The notes under the pieces are model-generated. The model was not told the DNA's origin. It saw only the letters and a program-made list of their open reading frames with translations, and made no database searches. This document shows positions 52,652 through 63,908 of a stretch of 64,000 bases of DNA, piece after piece (position 1 is the stretch's first letter; every line of letters starts with the position of its first letter). The stretch covers positions 248,001-312,000 of the forward strand of contig NZ_CP085335.1 of assembly GCF_020618475.1 (NCBI RefSeq), given 5' to 3'. A program made the position numbers and the translations under genes. This DNA comes from Haladaptatus halobius (GTDB taxonomy: Archaea > Halobacteriota > Halobacteria > Halobacteriales > Haladaptataceae).

Positions 52652-52724
52652 CGCCCGAGGCGGGATTTGAACCCGCGTCACAACCGTGACAGGGTTGTAT
52701 GATGGGCCACTACACCACCCGGGC
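52652..52724 (-). tRNA. tRNA-Asp(GTC), copy 1
   Basis: The minus-strand cloverleaf has acceptor GCCCGGG/(GCCTC-side) CTCGGGC, discriminator G and anticodon arm CAACC-CTGTCAC-GGTTG, giving anticodon GTC. It is identical in sequence to copy 2 at 53489-53561. CCA is not encoded. Confidence 0.96.
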
Positions 52725-52824
52725 TTCGTAACGCACTCTTCTCTTTTCTCTGCCCTTATTAACCGGTGTCGATTTCGTCGTTCATTGAGAGAGCTTGACG
52801 CACACTCGTGGTGACTTACTGACT

Positions 52825-53237
52825 CTACGGAATCTCCCCGCTGAACTCGTATTCTTCTGCCCAATTAATCGAAGGATGATTCAGTTCGGCATCGAATCGG
52901 AGTTCCATCTTTTGTTCAGTTGCATCGTCAATTCCTATCCAGTAGATTTTCTCGTTTTCAGGATATCGGACGAGAAAAGCATTCACTTCACCGTGATACG
53001 TATCTTCGTGATATTTTCCAGCTTTGGTCGTCTGGGAGTGGGTGTTGAACTGCATCGTGTTTTCTTTATTCGTCCACCTCATTTTGCGTTGAATCCGGTA
53101 TAACTCTCCACCGTCATCCATGATGATATCGTACTTGTCGTTGTCTTCAAAAGGAACCGAAACGCTGTATCCGCAGGAAATCAATTCGCGAATAATTTTC
53201 GCCTCAGTTTCGTCACCTTTGTCCTTCGTATTCTCAT
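52825..53237 (-). pseudogene. PD-(D/E)XK endonuclease-like protein (group-I-intron-associated type), damaged start
   Basis: The C-terminal 119 residues read SVPFEDNDKYDIIMDDGGELYRIQRK and later MQFNTHSQTTKAGKYHEDTYHGEVNAFLVRYP, the pattern of the PD-(D/E)XK nucleases annotated with group I introns (acidic DKYD, then QxK). Upstream the frame continues as DKGDETEAKIIRELISCGY but has no start codon. An ATG at 53237 is in another frame and would join it if two bases (AG) were removed. The usual QVKT became QRKM. GC is low compared with neighbours. It lies between two identical tRNA-Asp genes, inside the att-like repeats. Confidence 0.6.
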
Positions 53238-53480
53238 TTCTCCCACGTTCATTTATTACCGTTTAGTAGTTCTATGCTCATAAAATAGTCTATTTTGGCG
53301 AAAGAGGTAGTCGATAAGACGTGAATCGTTTCGTTAAGAGAAATGATTCTTTACGTGAGTGTCGACAGAGAGCGTTTTGTTAGAATCCCATCTCGATGCC
53401 GAAAATTGGAACTATTTTTCGTTCGTTACTATCGTCGCGCTCGCGGCGTAACTTGCTACGTCTTGCTCGCGAATCAGATT

Positions 53481-53510
53481 TGAAAAAGCGCCCGAGGCGG
53501 GATTTGAACC
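53481..53510. repeat. tRNA-Asp 3' end plus flank, partner of the 52501-52530 remnant
   Basis: This stretch covers the last bases of tRNA-Asp copy 2 and its immediate downstream flank (tgaaaaag). It matches 52501-52530 in 28 of 30 positions, in the same orientation. Confidence 0.6.
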
Positions 53511-53561
53511 CGCGTCACAACCGTGACAGGGTTGTATGATGGGCCACTACACCACCCGGGC
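53489..53561 (-). tRNA. tRNA-Asp(GTC), copy 2
   Basis: It has the same 73-base sequence as copy 1, with anticodon GTC and discriminator G. Its 5' flank (ggacgcactctctcctttct) resembles that of copy 1, so the copies arose by duplication. It lies 277 bases before the start of the RNA polymerase operon on the opposite strand. Confidence 0.96.
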
Positions 53562-53837
53562 TTGGACGCACTCTCTCCTTTCTGGCTTGTAGGCTTAAGG
53601 CTTTCCAAACGGAGGAGGCGTGCGGATTCGTATCGAGTGACGGCACCGCACCGGCCCAAACCATTTATACCAGAACGAAGTAGGTACTGGTGTTAGAGAA
53701 CTGCCCGCACGGAGGTGCGGGGTGCGATAGCCGGGCGTGTGCGCTCTAGTTAGCAAGCCTTAAATGAGTGCCGCCAGTAATACCCTGTAGTATCTCGTGA
53801 TAGCCATTTCTCCCGCTGGCCAGAAAATCGCGCACAC

Positions 53838-54065
53838 ATGGTAGACGTAAGCAAACACAAGCTGGTTCCCGAGCACTCCGTCGTCGACGAGGGCGAACTG
53901 GACGAAGTGCTCGAGGAGTACGACATCAAAAGCACCGACTTACCAAAGATCAAGCGGGCGGATCCCGCGTTGCCGGACGACGCAGAGGTCGGCGACGTGA
54001 TCAAGATCGTCCGCGACTCACGAACGACCGACCGAGCGGTCGTTTACCGACTCGTGGTGGAATAA
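53838..54065 (+). CDS. rpoH: RNA polymerase subunit H (Rpo5)
   Basis: A 75-residue archaeal RNAP subunit homologous to the C-terminal domain of eukaryotic Rpb5. The sequence [38 protein letters not shown] and [18 protein letters not shown] is typical. It is the first gene of the polymerase operon. Two TATA-like elements precede it (tttata at about 53662 and cttaaatg at about 53758), with a GC hairpin (ccgcacggaggtgcgg) between, so the leader may be long. The stop overlaps the rpoB'' ATG by one base. Confidence 0.97.
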   Translation: MVDVSKHKLVPEHSVVDEGELDEVLEEYDIKSTDLPKIKRADPALPDDAEVGDVIKIVRDSRTTDRAVVYRLVVE

Positions 54066-55621
54066 TGCAAAGGGAAGACCGACGCGCACTATCGAAAGAG
54101 TATTTCTCGAAAGAACGGCTCGCAGAGCATCACTACCGCTCGTTCAACTCCTTCCTGACCCGCGGTATGCAGGAAGTAGTGACCGAGAAGGAGACCATCG
54201 ACACCGACATCGGGGACAAAGAGGGCGAAGAACCGGTGTACGTCGAACTCGGCGACATCAGGGTCGTCACTCCGCGCGTACGTGAGGCGGACGGGAGCGA
54301 AGAACTCCTCTATCCGCAGGAGGCTCGCCTCCGCAACATCACCTACGCCGCGCCCGTGTTCATGGAGATGACCATCGTAAAAGGCGAAGGCGACGACAAG
54401 CGGGTCGTCGATTCGACCGAGACGAAGGTTGGGCGGATGCCGATAATGGTCGGCTCCGAAAAGTGTAACATCGCGAACTTCGACGCCGACGACTTGGTCG
54501 AGATCGGCGAAGATCCGGCCGACCCGGGCGGGTACTTCATCGTCAACGGCTCCGAGCGCGTCCTGATGACCTCGGAAGACCTCGCGCCGAACAAGATCCT
54601 CGCCGAGTACGACACGAAGTACGGCGACGAGATTCAGGTGGCGAAGACGTTCAGTCAGCGCCGGGGCTACCGCGCGCTAGTGTTGGTCGAGCGGACGCGC
54701 GACGGCCTGCTCGAAGTGTCGTTCCCCTCGGTTTCGGGAAGCGTCAACTTCGTCACGCTCGTGCGGGCGCTCGGGCTGGAATCCGACGAGGAGATCGTCC
54801 ACCGCGTCTCCGACGACCCGGAGATCGTGAAGTTCATGCTCGAGAATTTGGAGGCTGCGGAGGTGCAGACCCAAGAGGGGGCCATCGAGGCGCTCGGAAA
54901 GCGGGTCGCCTCCGGACAGGGCAAGAACTACCAGTTGAAACGCGCCAACTACGTCATCGACCGCTATCTCCTGCCGCATCTCCACGAGGAGGGCGTCGAT
55001 GAGGAGGAAGTGCGGATCAACAAGGCGTACTACCTCGCCCGGATGGCGGAGGCGTGTTTCGAACTCGCGCTGGGTCGGCGCGACGCGGACGACAAAGATC
55101 ACTACGCCAACAAGCGCCTGAAGGTGTCCGGAAACCTGATGAAAGACCTGTTCCGCACGGCGTTGAACAAACTGGCGCGGGACGTGAAGTATCAGCTTGA
55201 ACGCGCGAACATGCGGAACCGGCAGCTCTCGGTGAACACCGTCGTTCGCTCCGACGTGCTCACCGAGCGCCTCGAACACCCGATTGCGACCGGAAACTGG
55301 GTCGGCGGTCGCTCCGGCGTGTCGCAGTTGGTCGACCGGACCGACTTCATGGGCGTTCTGTCGCACCTCCGCCGCCTCCGGAGCCCGCTCTCGCGGAGTC
55401 AGCCGCACTTCGAGGCGCGCGACCTGCACGCGACCCAGTGGGGTCGCATCTGTCCCTCCGAGACCCCGGAAGGGCCGAACTGTGGGCTGGTGAAGAACTT
55501 CGCGCAGGCGATGGAACTCAGCCAGAACATCGAGGACGAACAGGAGCTCAAACAGGAACTGTCGTCGATGGGGGTCGAGGGTATCCCCGGAATCGAGAGC
55601 ATCGAAGGGAGCGCAGACTAA
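54065..55621 (+). CDS. rpoB2: RNA polymerase subunit B'' (Rpo2N)
   Basis: A 518-residue N-terminal half of the split second-largest subunit (beta/Rpb2). It carries the lobe and protrusion regions and ends with the fork region: [52 protein letters not shown] and [23 protein letters not shown]. The gene split after SIEGSAD is the normal haloarchaeal/methanogen arrangement. rpoB' follows after a one-base gap. Confidence 0.97.
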   Translation: MQREDRRALSKEYFSKERLAEHHYRSFNSFLTRGMQEVVTEKETIDTDIGDKEGEEPVYVELGDIRVVTPRVREADGSEELLYPQEARLRNITYAAPVFMEMTIVKGEGDDKRVVDSTETKVGRMPIMVGSEKCNIANFDADDLVEIGEDPADPGGYFIVNGSERVLMTSEDLAPNKILAEYDTKYGDEIQVAKTFSQRRGYRALVLVERTRDGLLEVSFPSVSGSVNFVTLVRALGLESDEEIVHRVSDDPEIVKFMLENLEAAEVQTQEGAIEALGKRVASGQGKNYQLKRANYVIDRYLLPHLHEEGVDEEEVRINKAYYLARMAEACFELALGRRDADDKDHYANKRLKVSGNLMKDLFRTALNKLARDVKYQLERANMRNRQLSVNTVVRSDVLTERLEHPIATGNWVGGRSGVSQLVDRTDFMGVLSHLRRLRSPLSRSQPHFEARDLHATQWGRICPSETPEGPNCGLVKNFAQAMELSQNIEDEQELKQELSSMGVEGIPGIESIEGSAD

Positions 55622-55622
55622 C

Positions 55623-57449
55623 ATGAGTCAGGGACGAGAAGCAAAAGTATACGTTAACGGTAGTTTGGTCGGGACGCACCCTGACCCCGAACAGCTCGCA
55701 GATCAGGTACGAGAGGCGCGCCGACGCGGCGACGTCAGCGAGATGGTGAACGTCTCGGTCAAAGACCGCACCCGCGAGGTCATCATCAACGCCGATGCGG
55801 GGCGCGCCCGCCGCCCTCTGCTCGTCATCGAAGACGGCGAGACGCTCATAACCGACGAGGAAGTCGAGGCGCTCAAACAGGGCGACTTCTCCTTCGAAGA
55901 ACTCGTCGAGCGCGGAAAGATCGAGTTCATCGACGCCGAGGAGGAAGAGGACATCTACGTCGCTGTCGACGAAGAAGACCTCAATGGGGATCACACCCAC
56001 CTTGAAATCGACCCGCAACTCATCTTCGGTATCGGTGCCGGGATGATTCCGTACCCCGAGCACAACGCCAGCCCGCGCATCACGATGGGTGCGGGGATGA
56101 TGAAACAGTCGCTCGGTCTCCCGGCGGCGAACTACCGCATCCGCCCGGACACGCGCCAGCACCTCTTCCACTACCCGCAGTTGTCGATGGTGAAGACGCA
56201 GACGACCGAGCAGATCGGCTACGATGACCGCCCCGCGGCGCAGAACTTCACCGTCGCCGTGATGAGCTACGAGGGGTTCAACATCGAAGACGCTCTCGTG
56301 CTGAACGGCGGGTCGGTCGACCGCGCGCTTGCCCGGTCGCACTTCTTCCGCACCTACGAGGGCGAAGAACGACGCTACCCCGGCGGACAGGAAGACCGCT
56401 TCGAGATTCCGAGCGACGACGTGCGCGGCGCTCGCGGCGAGGACGCGTACACGCACTTGGACGAGGACGGACTGGTCAACCCCGAGACGCGAGTGGACGA
56501 GAACAGCGTCCTGCTCGGCAAGACGAGTCCGCCGCGATTCCTCGAAGAGCCGGACGACATGGGCGGTCTGTCGCCACAGAAACGCCGCGAGACGAGCGTG
56601 ACGATGCGTTCGGGCGAATCCGGCGTCGTGGACACCGTCACGCTGATGGAGGGCGAAGACGGCTCGAAGCTCTCGAAGGTGTCGGTGCGCGACGAGCGAA
56701 TCCCCGAACTCGGCGACAAGTTCGCGTCGAGACACGGCCAGAAGGGTGTCGTCGGCCACATCGCGCCGCAGGAGGATATGCCCTTCACGCAGGAGGGCGT
56801 CGTCCCCGACCTCATCGTCAACCCACACGCGCTCCCGTCGCGTATGACGGTCGGTCACGTGCTGGAGATGATCGGGGGCAAAGTCGGCGCGCTGGAAGGA
56901 CGGCGCGTCGACGGGACGGCCTTCACCGGCGAAGATCAGGAAGAACTCCGCTCGGCGCTCGAAGAGCGCGGCTACAAATCGTCCGGGAAGGAGATAATGT
57001 ACTCCGGCATCACGGGCGAGAAGGTCGAGGCCGAGATATTCGTCGGCACCATCCTATATCACAAGCTCTACCACATGGTGTCGAACAAGCTCCACGCTCG
57101 CTCGCGCGGCCCGGTACAGGTGCTCACGCGCCAGCCGACCGAAGGTCGCGCCCGCGAGGGTGGCCTGCGCGTCGGGGAGATGGAGCGCGAGGTGCTCATC
57201 GGTCACGGCGCCGCGCTGGCGCTCAAAGAACGACTTCTCGACTCCTCCGACCGCGAATGGATCTACGTCTGCGGTCAGTGCGGGATGAGCGCAGTCGAGA
57301 ACATCGACCAGAACCGCGTGTACTGTCCGAACTGCGAGGAGGAGACGGACATCCACGAGATCGAGATGAGCTACGCGTTCAAGCTCCTGCTCGACGAGAT
57401 GAAGGCGCTCGGAATCGCGCCGCGACTCGAACTGGAGGACGCAGTCTAA
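55623..57449 (+). CDS. rpoB1: RNA polymerase subunit B' (Rpo2C)
   Basis: A 608-residue C-terminal half of Rpb2. It contains the hybrid-binding domain ([20 protein letters not shown]), the catalytic-cleft block [18 protein letters not shown] with nucleotide-contacting basic residues, and the C-terminal clamp zinc site CGQCGM...CPNC followed by [19 protein letters not shown]. The ATG at 55623 is the start. rpoA' follows after one base. Confidence 0.97.
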   Translation: MSQGREAKVYVNGSLVGTHPDPEQLADQVREARRRGDVSEMVNVSVKDRTREVIINADAGRARRPLLVIEDGETLITDEEVEALKQGDFSFEELVERGKIEFIDAEEEEDIYVAVDEEDLNGDHTHLEIDPQLIFGIGAGMIPYPEHNASPRITMGAGMMKQSLGLPAANYRIRPDTRQHLFHYPQLSMVKTQTTEQIGYDDRPAAQNFTVAVMSYEGFNIEDALVLNGGSVDRALARSHFFRTYEGEERRYPGGQEDRFEIPSDDVRGARGEDAYTHLDEDGLVNPETRVDENSVLLGKTSPPRFLEEPDDMGGLSPQKRRETSVTMRSGESGVVDTVTLMEGEDGSKLSKVSVRDERIPELGDKFASRHGQKGVVGHIAPQEDMPFTQEGVVPDLIVNPHALPSRMTVGHVLEMIGGKVGALEGRRVDGTAFTGEDQEELRSALEERGYKSSGKEIMYSGITGEKVEAEIFVGTILYHKLYHMVSNKLHARSRGPVQVLTRQPTEGRAREGGLRVGEMEREVLIGHGAALALKERLLDSSDREWIYVCGQCGMSAVENIDQNRVYCPNCEEETDIHEIEMSYAFKLLLDEMKALGIAPRLELEDAV

Positions 57450-57450
57450 C

Positions 57451-60381
57451 ATGGCAACGAATCAAACTCCCAAGGAGATTGGCTCCATCAGCTTCGGGTT
57501 GATGGACCCCGAGGAGTATCGAGAGATGTCGGCGACGAAGATAATCACCGCCGACACGTACGACGACGACGGTTTCCCCATCGACATGGGGCTGATGGAC
57601 CCCCGACTGGGCGTCATCGACCCCGGACTGGAGTGTAAGACCTGCGGGCAACACTCCGGGTCGTGTAACGGTCACTTCGGTCACATCGAACTCGCCGCGC
57701 CGGTCATCCACGTCGGATTCACGAAGCTCATCCGCAGACTGCTTCGGGGCACCTGCCGGAACTGCTCACGGCTTCTCCTGACCGAGGACGAGAAGGAGAA
57801 GTACCGGAACATGCTCACCCGGACGAAGGAACTCGGCAACGACGTCAACGACGTGACGAAGGCCGCCATCCGGGAGGCGCGGAAGAAAGACCGCTGTCCG
57901 CACTGCGGCGAGGTGCAGTACGACATCAACCACGAGAAGCCGACGACCTACTACGAAGTCCAGCAAGTGCTCACGAGCGAGTACAGCGAACGCATCGCCA
58001 CCGCGATGCAGGGTCGCACCGAAGACGGTGAAGAAGACGAGGAGCGAGAACCCGTCTCACCGCCGGATCTCGCCGAGCAGACGGGTATCGACCTCTCGCG
58101 TATCAACCAGATAATGTCGGGCGAGTTCCGCCCGCGCGAGGAAGATCGCAAGGCCCTCGAAAAGGCGCTCGACATCGACCTCACGACCGAGGACATGAAC
58201 AAGCTGATGCCCTCGGACATCCGCGACTGGTTCGAGGACATCCCGGACGAGGACGTGCGCGTGCTCGGCATCGACGCCGACCGCTCGCGCCCCGAGTGGA
58301 TGATCCTGACCGTCCTCCCGGTGCCGCCGGTGACGGCCCGTCCCTCCATCACGCTGGACAACGGCCAGCGGTCGGAGGACGACCTGACCCACAAGTTGGT
58401 GGACATCATCCGCATCAACCAGCGGTTCATGGAGAACCGCGAGGCCGGCGCGCCACAGCTCATCATCGAAGACCTGTGGGAACTGCTCCAGTACCACGTC
58501 ACGACGTTCATGGACAACGAGATATCGGGCACGCCGCCCGCTCGCCACCGCTCCGGGCGTCCGCTCAAGACGCTCAGCCAGCGGTTGAAAGGGAAGGAAG
58601 GGCGATTCCGCGGCTCGCTGTCCGGGAAGCGCGTGAACTTCTCGGCGCGTACCGTCATCTCGCCCGACCCGACGCTCTCGCTGAACGAGGTCGGCGTCCC
58701 TCAGCGCGTCGCCCGCGAGATGACCCAGACGATGAACGTCACGCCGCGGAACATCGAGGAAGCCCAGCGCTACGTCCGCAACGGACCGGAAGGACATCCC
58801 GGCGCGAACTACGTCAAGCGTCCCGACGGACGACGCCTGAAGGTCACCGAGAAGAACTGCGAGGAACTCTCGGAGAAGGTCGAAGCAGGCTGGGAGGTCA
58901 ACCGCCACCTCATCGACGGCGACATCGTCATCTTCAACCGCCAGCCGTCGCTCCACCGGATGTCCATCATGGCCCACGAGGTGGTCGTGATGCCGTACAA
59001 GACGTTCCGCCTGAACACGGTTGTCTGTCCGCCGTACAACGCCGACTTCGACGGGGATGAGATGAACATGCACGCGCTTCAGAACGAGGAGGCTCGCGCG
59101 GAGGCGCGCGTGCTCATGCGCGTGCAAGAACAGATACTCTCCCCGCGCTTCGGCGAGAACATCATCGGCGCGATCCAAGACCACATCTCGGGCACCTACC
59201 TCCTGACCCACGAGAACCCACAGTTCAACGAGACGCAAGCGTTAGACCTGCTCCGTGCGACTCGGATCGACGAACTGCCCGAAGCCGATGGTGAGCAGGA
59301 GGACGGAACGCCGTACTGGACGGGCCGGACGCTGTTCTCGGAACTCCTGCCCGACGGACTGGAACTGGAGTTCACGAGTTCGGCCGGCGACACCGTCCTC
59401 ATCGAGAACGGCCAACTCACCAGCGGCACCATCGACGAGGACGCGGTCGGCGCGTTCGGCGGGGAGATCGTCGACACCATCTGTAAGGTGTACGGTGAGA
59501 CCCGCGCCCGCCACTTCATCAACGAAGTTGCGACGCTGGCGATGCGCGCCATCATGCACTTCGGGTTCTCCATCGGTATCGACGACGAGACGATTCCGAT
59601 GGCGGCTCAGGAACAGATCGACGAAACCATCGAGAACGCCTACGACCGCGTTGAAGACCTCATCACGACGTACGAGAACGGCGAACTCGAATCCCTGCCC
59701 GGCCGCACCGTGGACGAGACGCTGGAAATGAAGATAATGCAGACGCTCAGCAACGCGCGCGACTCCGCCGGTGACATCGCGGAAGACCACTTCGCCGGCG
59801 ACAACCCGGCGGTCATCATGGCCGAATCCGGTGCGCGCGGGTCGCTGCTCAACTTGACTCAGATGGCCGGCTGTGTCGGCCAACAGGCGGTTCGGGGCGA
59901 GCGAATCAACCGCGGTTACGAAGACCGAACCCTCAGCCACTATCAGGAGAACGACCTCTCCGCGGACGCCCACGGCTTCGTGGAACACTCCTACACCGGC
60001 GGCTTGACCCCGCTGGAGTTCTTCTTCCATGCAATGGGTGGCCGCGAAGGGCTGGTGGACACGGCGGTTCGCACGTCCAAATCCGGCTATCTCCAGCGCC
60101 GCCTCATCAACGCGCTGTCCGAACTCGAAACGCAGTACGACGGTACGGTGCGCGATACCAGCGACACCATCGTCCAGTTCGAGTTCGGCGAGGACGGCAC
60201 CTCGCCGGTTCGGGTGTCCTCCGACGAGGAGAACCCCATCGACGTCGCGGATATCGCGGATCGTATTATAGACGAGGAGTTCGACAGCGACAACCGCAAA
60301 CGGGAGTTCCTCGGTGAGCAGCGCCCGCCGACGAACCTCTCCGAACACGCCGACGCACGGCAGGTGGAATCCGATGACTGA
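57451..60381 (+). CDS. rpoA1: RNA polymerase subunit A' (Rpo1N)
   Basis: A 976-residue N-terminal part of the largest subunit. The clamp zinc site [18 protein letters not shown] and a second CxxC pair (CRNC, CPHCGE) are complete. The catalytic magnesium triad is NADFDGDEM, with Asp532, Asp534 and Asp536. The bridge-helix and trigger-loop proximal region [43 protein letters not shown] lies near the C-terminus. The last 8 bases overlap rpoA''. Confidence 0.98.
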   Translation: MATNQTPKEIGSISFGLMDPEEYREMSATKIITADTYDDDGFPIDMGLMDPRLGVIDPGLECKTCGQHSGSCNGHFGHIELAAPVIHVGFTKLIRRLLRGTCRNCSRLLLTEDEKEKYRNMLTRTKELGNDVNDVTKAAIREARKKDRCPHCGEVQYDINHEKPTTYYEVQQVLTSEYSERIATAMQGRTEDGEEDEEREPVSPPDLAEQTGIDLSRINQIMSGEFRPREEDRKALEKALDIDLTTEDMNKLMPSDIRDWFEDIPDEDVRVLGIDADRSRPEWMILTVLPVPPVTARPSITLDNGQRSEDDLTHKLVDIIRINQRFMENREAGAPQLIIEDLWELLQYHVTTFMDNEISGTPPARHRSGRPLKTLSQRLKGKEGRFRGSLSGKRVNFSARTVISPDPTLSLNEVGVPQRVAREMTQTMNVTPRNIEEAQRYVRNGPEGHPGANYVKRPDGRRLKVTEKNCEELSEKVEAGWEVNRHLIDGDIVIFNRQPSLHRMSIMAHEVVVMPYKTFRLNTVVCPPYNADFDGDEMNMHALQNEEARAEARVLMRVQEQILSPRFGENIIGAIQDHISGTYLLTHENPQFNETQALDLLRATRIDELPEADGEQEDGTPYWTGRTLFSELLPDGLELEFTSSAGDTVLIENGQLTSGTIDEDAVGAFGGEIVDTICKVYGETRARHFINEVATLAMRAIMHFGFSIGIDDETIPMAAQEQIDETIENAYDRVEDLITTYENGELESLPGRTVDETLEMKIMQTLSNARDSAGDIAEDHFAGDNPAVIMAESGARGSLLNLTQMAGCVGQQAVRGERINRGYEDRTLSHYQENDLSADAHGFVEHSYTGGLTPLEFFFHAMGGREGLVDTAVRTSKSGYLQRRLINALSELETQYDGTVRDTSDTIVQFEFGEDGTSPVRVSSDEENPIDVADIADRIIDEEFDSDNRKREFLGEQRPPTNLSEHADARQVESDD

Positions 60382-61555
60382 AATCACCGACGACATGGAA
60401 GCCGTCGTGGAGGACACCGACCTCCCCCGACGGCTCAAAGACGAAGTGTACGAGACCATCGAATCGCGCGACGGCATCACCGTCGAGCAGGCCGACGAGA
60501 TCGCACGTGCGGTCGAGACTCGCTATTTCAACACGCGGGTCGACCCGCTCGACCCCGTCGGAACGGTAAGCGCCCAGTCCATCGGTGAACCGGGAACGCA
60601 GATGACGATGAACACGTTCCACTACGCGGGCGTGGCGGAGATCGACGTGACCCAAGGGCTGCCGCGCCTCATCGAACTCGTGGACGCCCGCAAGACGCCG
60701 GACACGCCGATGATGACGGTGCACTTGGACGAGGAGTACGCCGACGACCGCGAGCGCGCACACGAAGTCGTCTGGCAGATCGAGGCGACGAAGATCCTCG
60801 CGCTCGGCGACATCTCGACTAACGTCGCCGACATGATCGTCTCCATCAACCTGAACGAGGACACCCTCGAGGAACGGATGATAACGCCCGAAGAAGTTGC
60901 GAGCATCATCGAGGATAGCCTCGGCGTGGAGACGACCCAGCAGGGAACCGCCATCGAGTTCGGTCCCGACCAGCCCAGCTACCGCAAACTCTTGCAGTTG
61001 GTCGAGGAACTCCGCGAGATAGTCTTCAAGGGTATCGAGGACATCACCCGCGTCGTCATCCGCAAGGAGCAGACCGACGACGGCGAGGAGTTCGTCCTCT
61101 ACACCGAGGGGTCGGCGTTCGGCGATGTTATCGAAATCGAAGGCGTCGACGCTTCGCGCACCACCTCGAACAACATCCACGAGATCTACCGGAACCTCGG
61201 CGTCGAGGCGGCCCGCGAGTCCATCATCGAGGAGACGATGGACACGCTGGAAGAGCAGGGCTTAGACGACGTGAACGTTCGCCACCTGATGCTCGTCTCG
61301 GATATCATGACCAACCGCGGCACCATCGAGTCCATCGGTCGCCACGGTATCTCCGGCAGCAAGGAGTCCGTCCTCGCGCGTGCGGCGTTCGAGGTGACGG
61401 TGAACCACCTACTCGACGCCGCCATCCACGGCGAAATCGACGACCTGAACGGCGTCATCGAAAACGTCATCGTCGGCAAGCCCATCAAACTCGGCACGGG
61501 CGACGTGAACCTCCGCATGGGTTCGGTGAGTCGCGGAGCCGAACCCTCCGACTGA
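60374..61555 (+). CDS. rpoA2: RNA polymerase subunit A'' (Rpo1C)
   Basis: A 393-residue C-terminal part of the largest subunit, including the trigger-loop/jaw region ([45 protein letters not shown]) and the distal cleft block [31 protein letters not shown]. It starts at ATG 60374, overlapping the end of rpoA', and its stop shares a base with the nusA start, so translation of the whole set is tightly coupled. Confidence 0.97.
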   Translation: MTEITDDMEAVVEDTDLPRRLKDEVYETIESRDGITVEQADEIARAVETRYFNTRVDPLDPVGTVSAQSIGEPGTQMTMNTFHYAGVAEIDVTQGLPRLIELVDARKTPDTPMMTVHLDEEYADDRERAHEVVWQIEATKILALGDISTNVADMIVSINLNEDTLEERMITPEEVASIIEDSLGVETTQQGTAIEFGPDQPSYRKLLQLVEELREIVFKGIEDITRVVIRKEQTDDGEEFVLYTEGSAFGDVIEIEGVDASRTTSNNIHEIYRNLGVEAARESIIEETMDTLEEQGLDDVNVRHLMLVSDIMTNRGTIESIGRHGISGSKESVLARAAFEVTVNHLLDAAIHGEIDDLNGVIENVIVGKPIKLGTGDVNLRMGSVSRGAEPSD

Positions 61556-61992
61556 TGACCGTCACCCTCTCCGACACGGCTCGCCAGTACATCGCCCTCT
61601 TCGAAGACGAGACGGGAGCGACCGCCCGCGACTGCGTCGTGCTCGACGGTGAGGACGGCCACGGAAAGCGCGTCGTCTTCGTCGTCAAGCCGGGCGACAT
61701 GGGTCGGGCCATCGGCCCCGGCGGAAAGAACGTCCGGAGCGTCCAAGACCGACTTGACGCGAACGTCGAGCTAGTCGAGGACGCGGACACGGCGGCCGGG
61801 TTCGTCGCCAACGCGCTGGCTCCCGCCGAGGTGCGCCACGTCACCATCAGCGAGAACGACGACATCGTGGCCTACGTCGAGGTAGCGCAGGACGACACTG
61901 GCGTCGCCATCGGAGCGGGCGGACGCAACATCGAGACGGCGAAACTGCTGGTCGAACGTCACTTCGACGTGAGCGACATCCAGTTGACGTAG
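61555..61992 (+). CDS. nusA: NusA-like KH-domain transcription factor
   Basis: A 145-residue archaeal NusA made only of the two KH domains. The GxxG loops are AIGPGGKNV (first KH) and AIGAGGRNI (second KH). It lacks the S1 and N-terminal domains of bacterial NusA, as usual in archaea, and is thought to bind RNA during elongation or termination. It overlaps the rpoA'' stop by one base. In other haloarchaea it is normally followed directly by rps12. Confidence 0.95.
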   Translation: MTVTLSDTARQYIALFEDETGATARDCVVLDGEDGHGKRVVFVVKPGDMGRAIGPGGKNVRSVQDRLDANVELVEDADTAAGFVANALAPAEVRHVTISENDDIVAYVEVAQDDTGVAIGAGGRNIETAKLLVERHFDVSDIQLT

Positions 61993-62084
61993 TCTGGTGC
62001 CGATTTTGGCGCAGTTTCCGCGTCGAACGCAGACGTTACGACTCCTCGACAAAAACTATATGCTATCGAAGCTGACTATCAGCT

Positions 62085-62657
62085 ATGTCTCTCGCCTCGC
62101 TTGCTCGGCCTCGCCGAAGGATGGTGTTCCCGTTTGCCACCGTACTCTCCCCATGTCTGTGGTTCATCTATCGGGATGCGACGGTTACCGCAAGCGGTCG
62201 CTCCGCGGCGAACGTTTTTCCGCAAGCGATCGCGTTCGCTGCTGGCGCAGTGATTCTGAGTTACGTCATTGCGACGGCGATAGCCGCGATAGCGGCCACG
62301 GAGGAGCAGCCATTACCGAGGTGGAAACGATGGTTGTTTGCGCCGTCAAATCAGGTGATCGGGCTGTTCGCTTCGGTTGCGTTAGCGTTCGATATCTACA
62401 TCGTCGCTGGAACGGTTCCACGGTGGTTCGACGTCGTGGCGGTTCCAGTGGGTGTCATCGTCGGGTGGCCACTGATGCTACTCGTCGTCGGTTCGATAGC
62501 CGTCGTGAACGCGTTCGGACAGCAGTTCGCGGTGATCGAGTTCGTCGCGGTTGCGGTCGGCGTCGCCCTCTCGGTCGCGTGGTTGTTCCTCCTGTTCGGC
62601 TGGCTCACGGATGCCGTCGGGCGGTTCGTCGGAACCGCGGTTTCGACGGACGAGTGA
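62085..62657 (+). CDS. Hypothetical membrane protein inserted between nusA and rps12
   Basis: A 190-residue protein with five hydrophobic segments (about 12-30, 45-68, 87-107, 115-138, 145-175), starting MSLASLARPRRRMVFPFATVL. I recognise no family. A TATA-like ctatatgc lies about 28 bases before the ATG, so it probably has its own leaderless promoter. Genes of this kind are not usual at this position in the conserved polymerase-ribosomal cluster, so it is likely a lineage-specific insertion. About 200 bases separate it from rps12. Confidence 0.65.
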   Translation: MSLASLARPRRRMVFPFATVLSPCLWFIYRDATVTASGRSAANVFPQAIAFAAGAVILSYVIATAIAAIAATEEQPLPRWKRWLFAPSNQVIGLFASVALAFDIYIVAGTVPRWFDVVAVPVGVIVGWPLMLLVVGSIAVVNAFGQQFAVIEFVAVAVGVALSVAWLFLLFGWLTDAVGRFVGTAVSTDE

Positions 62658-62826
62658 CGACGGCCCACCGCTCGTTCGTCACAACGCCGAACGTTTCGGA
62701 CGGAGACGAACGAGAACCGACGAACGAATCCATTGGCTCGGCTTAGAATCACTGCAACGCTCTCAAATCGCTTTATCGATCCCTTTCGAGCGACCTGCGG
62801 GCGTTTCACCGAAATCAAAAGAGGAC

Positions 62827-62834
62827 GCTTAAGT
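62827..62834 (+). promoter_or_regulatory. TATA box of rps12
   Basis: cttaagta lies about 29 bases before the rps12 ATG, preceded by an A-rich stretch (gaaatcaaaagagg) that could serve as BRE. It gives the ribosomal genes their own leaderless promoter, separate from the polymerase operon. Confidence 0.5.
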
Positions 62835-62859
62835 AGCTCCATCGGATAGTCCACGTCAT

Positions 62860-63288
62860 ATGGCGAACGGCAAGTATGCAGCTCGAAAGCTGAAGAAAGA
62901 CCGCCAGAACCATCGGTGGTCTGACTCCGATTACGCCCGACGCGAGCGCGGTCTCGGGGAGAAATCCGATCCCCTCGAAGGCGCGCCACAGGGTCGAGGT
63001 ATCGTGCTGGAGAAAGTGGGCGTCGAAGCGAAACAGCCCAACTCCGCGATTCGAAAGTGCGTCCGCGTCCAGCTCATCAAGAACGGAAAGCAGGTCACGG
63101 CGTTCCTTCCCGGTGACGGTGCAATCTCGTTCATCGACGAGCACGACGAGGTCACCATCGCGGGAATCGGCGGTGCGAAGGGTCGCGCGATGGGCGACCT
63201 CTCCGCCGTCAACTACAAGGTAGAGAAAGTCAACGGCGTGAGCCTGCAGGAACTGGTTCGCGGGAACGCGGAGAAACCGGTGCGATAA
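62860..63288 (+). CDS. rps12: Small-subunit ribosomal protein uS12
   Basis: A 142-residue decoding-centre protein of the 30S subunit. The archaeal/eukaryotic-type sequence is intact: [19 protein letters not shown] at the N-terminus, then [20 protein letters not shown] with the conserved PNSA and KxC-type loop, and [18 protein letters not shown]. The start is the ATG at 62860. rps7 follows after two bases. Confidence 0.98.
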   Translation: MANGKYAARKLKKDRQNHRWSDSDYARRERGLGEKSDPLEGAPQGRGIVLEKVGVEAKQPNSAIRKCVRVQLIKNGKQVTAFLPGDGAISFIDEHDEVTIAGIGGAKGRAMGDLSAVNYKVEKVNGVSLQELVRGNAEKPVR

Positions 63289-63290
63289 CC

Positions 63291-63908
63291 ATGTCGGCAG
63301 ACGAAGAACAACCGGAACCCGACTCGCACGTCGGCACGGAAGGCGAAGGCGCAGCGGCGAAGCTGTTCGGCACGTGGGACGTGACGGAAATAGAGTTCCG
63401 CGACCCGAGCACGGAGCGGTATATCTCGGTCACGCCCGTCGCGCACACGATGGGTCGCCACGCCGGAAAGCAGTTCCAGAAGAGCGAGGTCAGCATCGTC
63501 GAGCGCCTCATCAACCGTCTCATGCAGACGGAGGAGAACACGGGCAAGAAACAGCAGACGATGAAGATCGTCCGCGCTTCGTTCGACATCATCCACGACC
63601 GCACCGAGGAGAACCCGATACAGGTGCTCGTCCGCGCAGTCGAGAACGCCGCCCCGCGCGAGGAGACGGTTCGCCTGAAGTATGGCGGCATCTCCGTCCC
63701 GAAGGCGGTCGACGTCGCACCGCAGCGTCGCGTCGACCAGTCGCTCAAGTTCATCGCCGAGGGTGCCTACAGTGCCTCGTTCAAGTCCCCCACGGACGCC
63801 GAGGACGCGCTGGCCTCCCAGCTCATCGGCGCGGCGAACTACGACGTGCAGACCTACGCTATCAACCAGAAAGAAGAGAAAGAGCGCGTCGCCGCCGCGG
63901 CTCGCTAA
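63291..63908 (+). CDS. rps7: Small-subunit ribosomal protein uS7
   Basis: A 205-residue protein that nucleates assembly of the 30S head. After an acidic haloarchaeal N-terminus ([18 protein letters not shown]) come [54 protein letters not shown] and the C-terminal [12 protein letters not shown] helix. The start is the ATG at 63291, two bases after rps12. An EF-2 gene would be expected to the right, outside the window. The last 92 bases hold nothing I can call. Confidence 0.98.
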   Translation: MSADEEQPEPDSHVGTEGEGAAAKLFGTWDVTEIEFRDPSTERYISVTPVAHTMGRHAGKQFQKSEVSIVERLINRLMQTEENTGKKQQTMKIVRASFDIIHDRTEENPIQVLVRAVENAAPREETVRLKYGGISVPKAVDVAPQRRVDQSLKFIAEGAYSASFKSPTDAEDALASQLIGAANYDVQTYAINQKEEKERVAAAAR

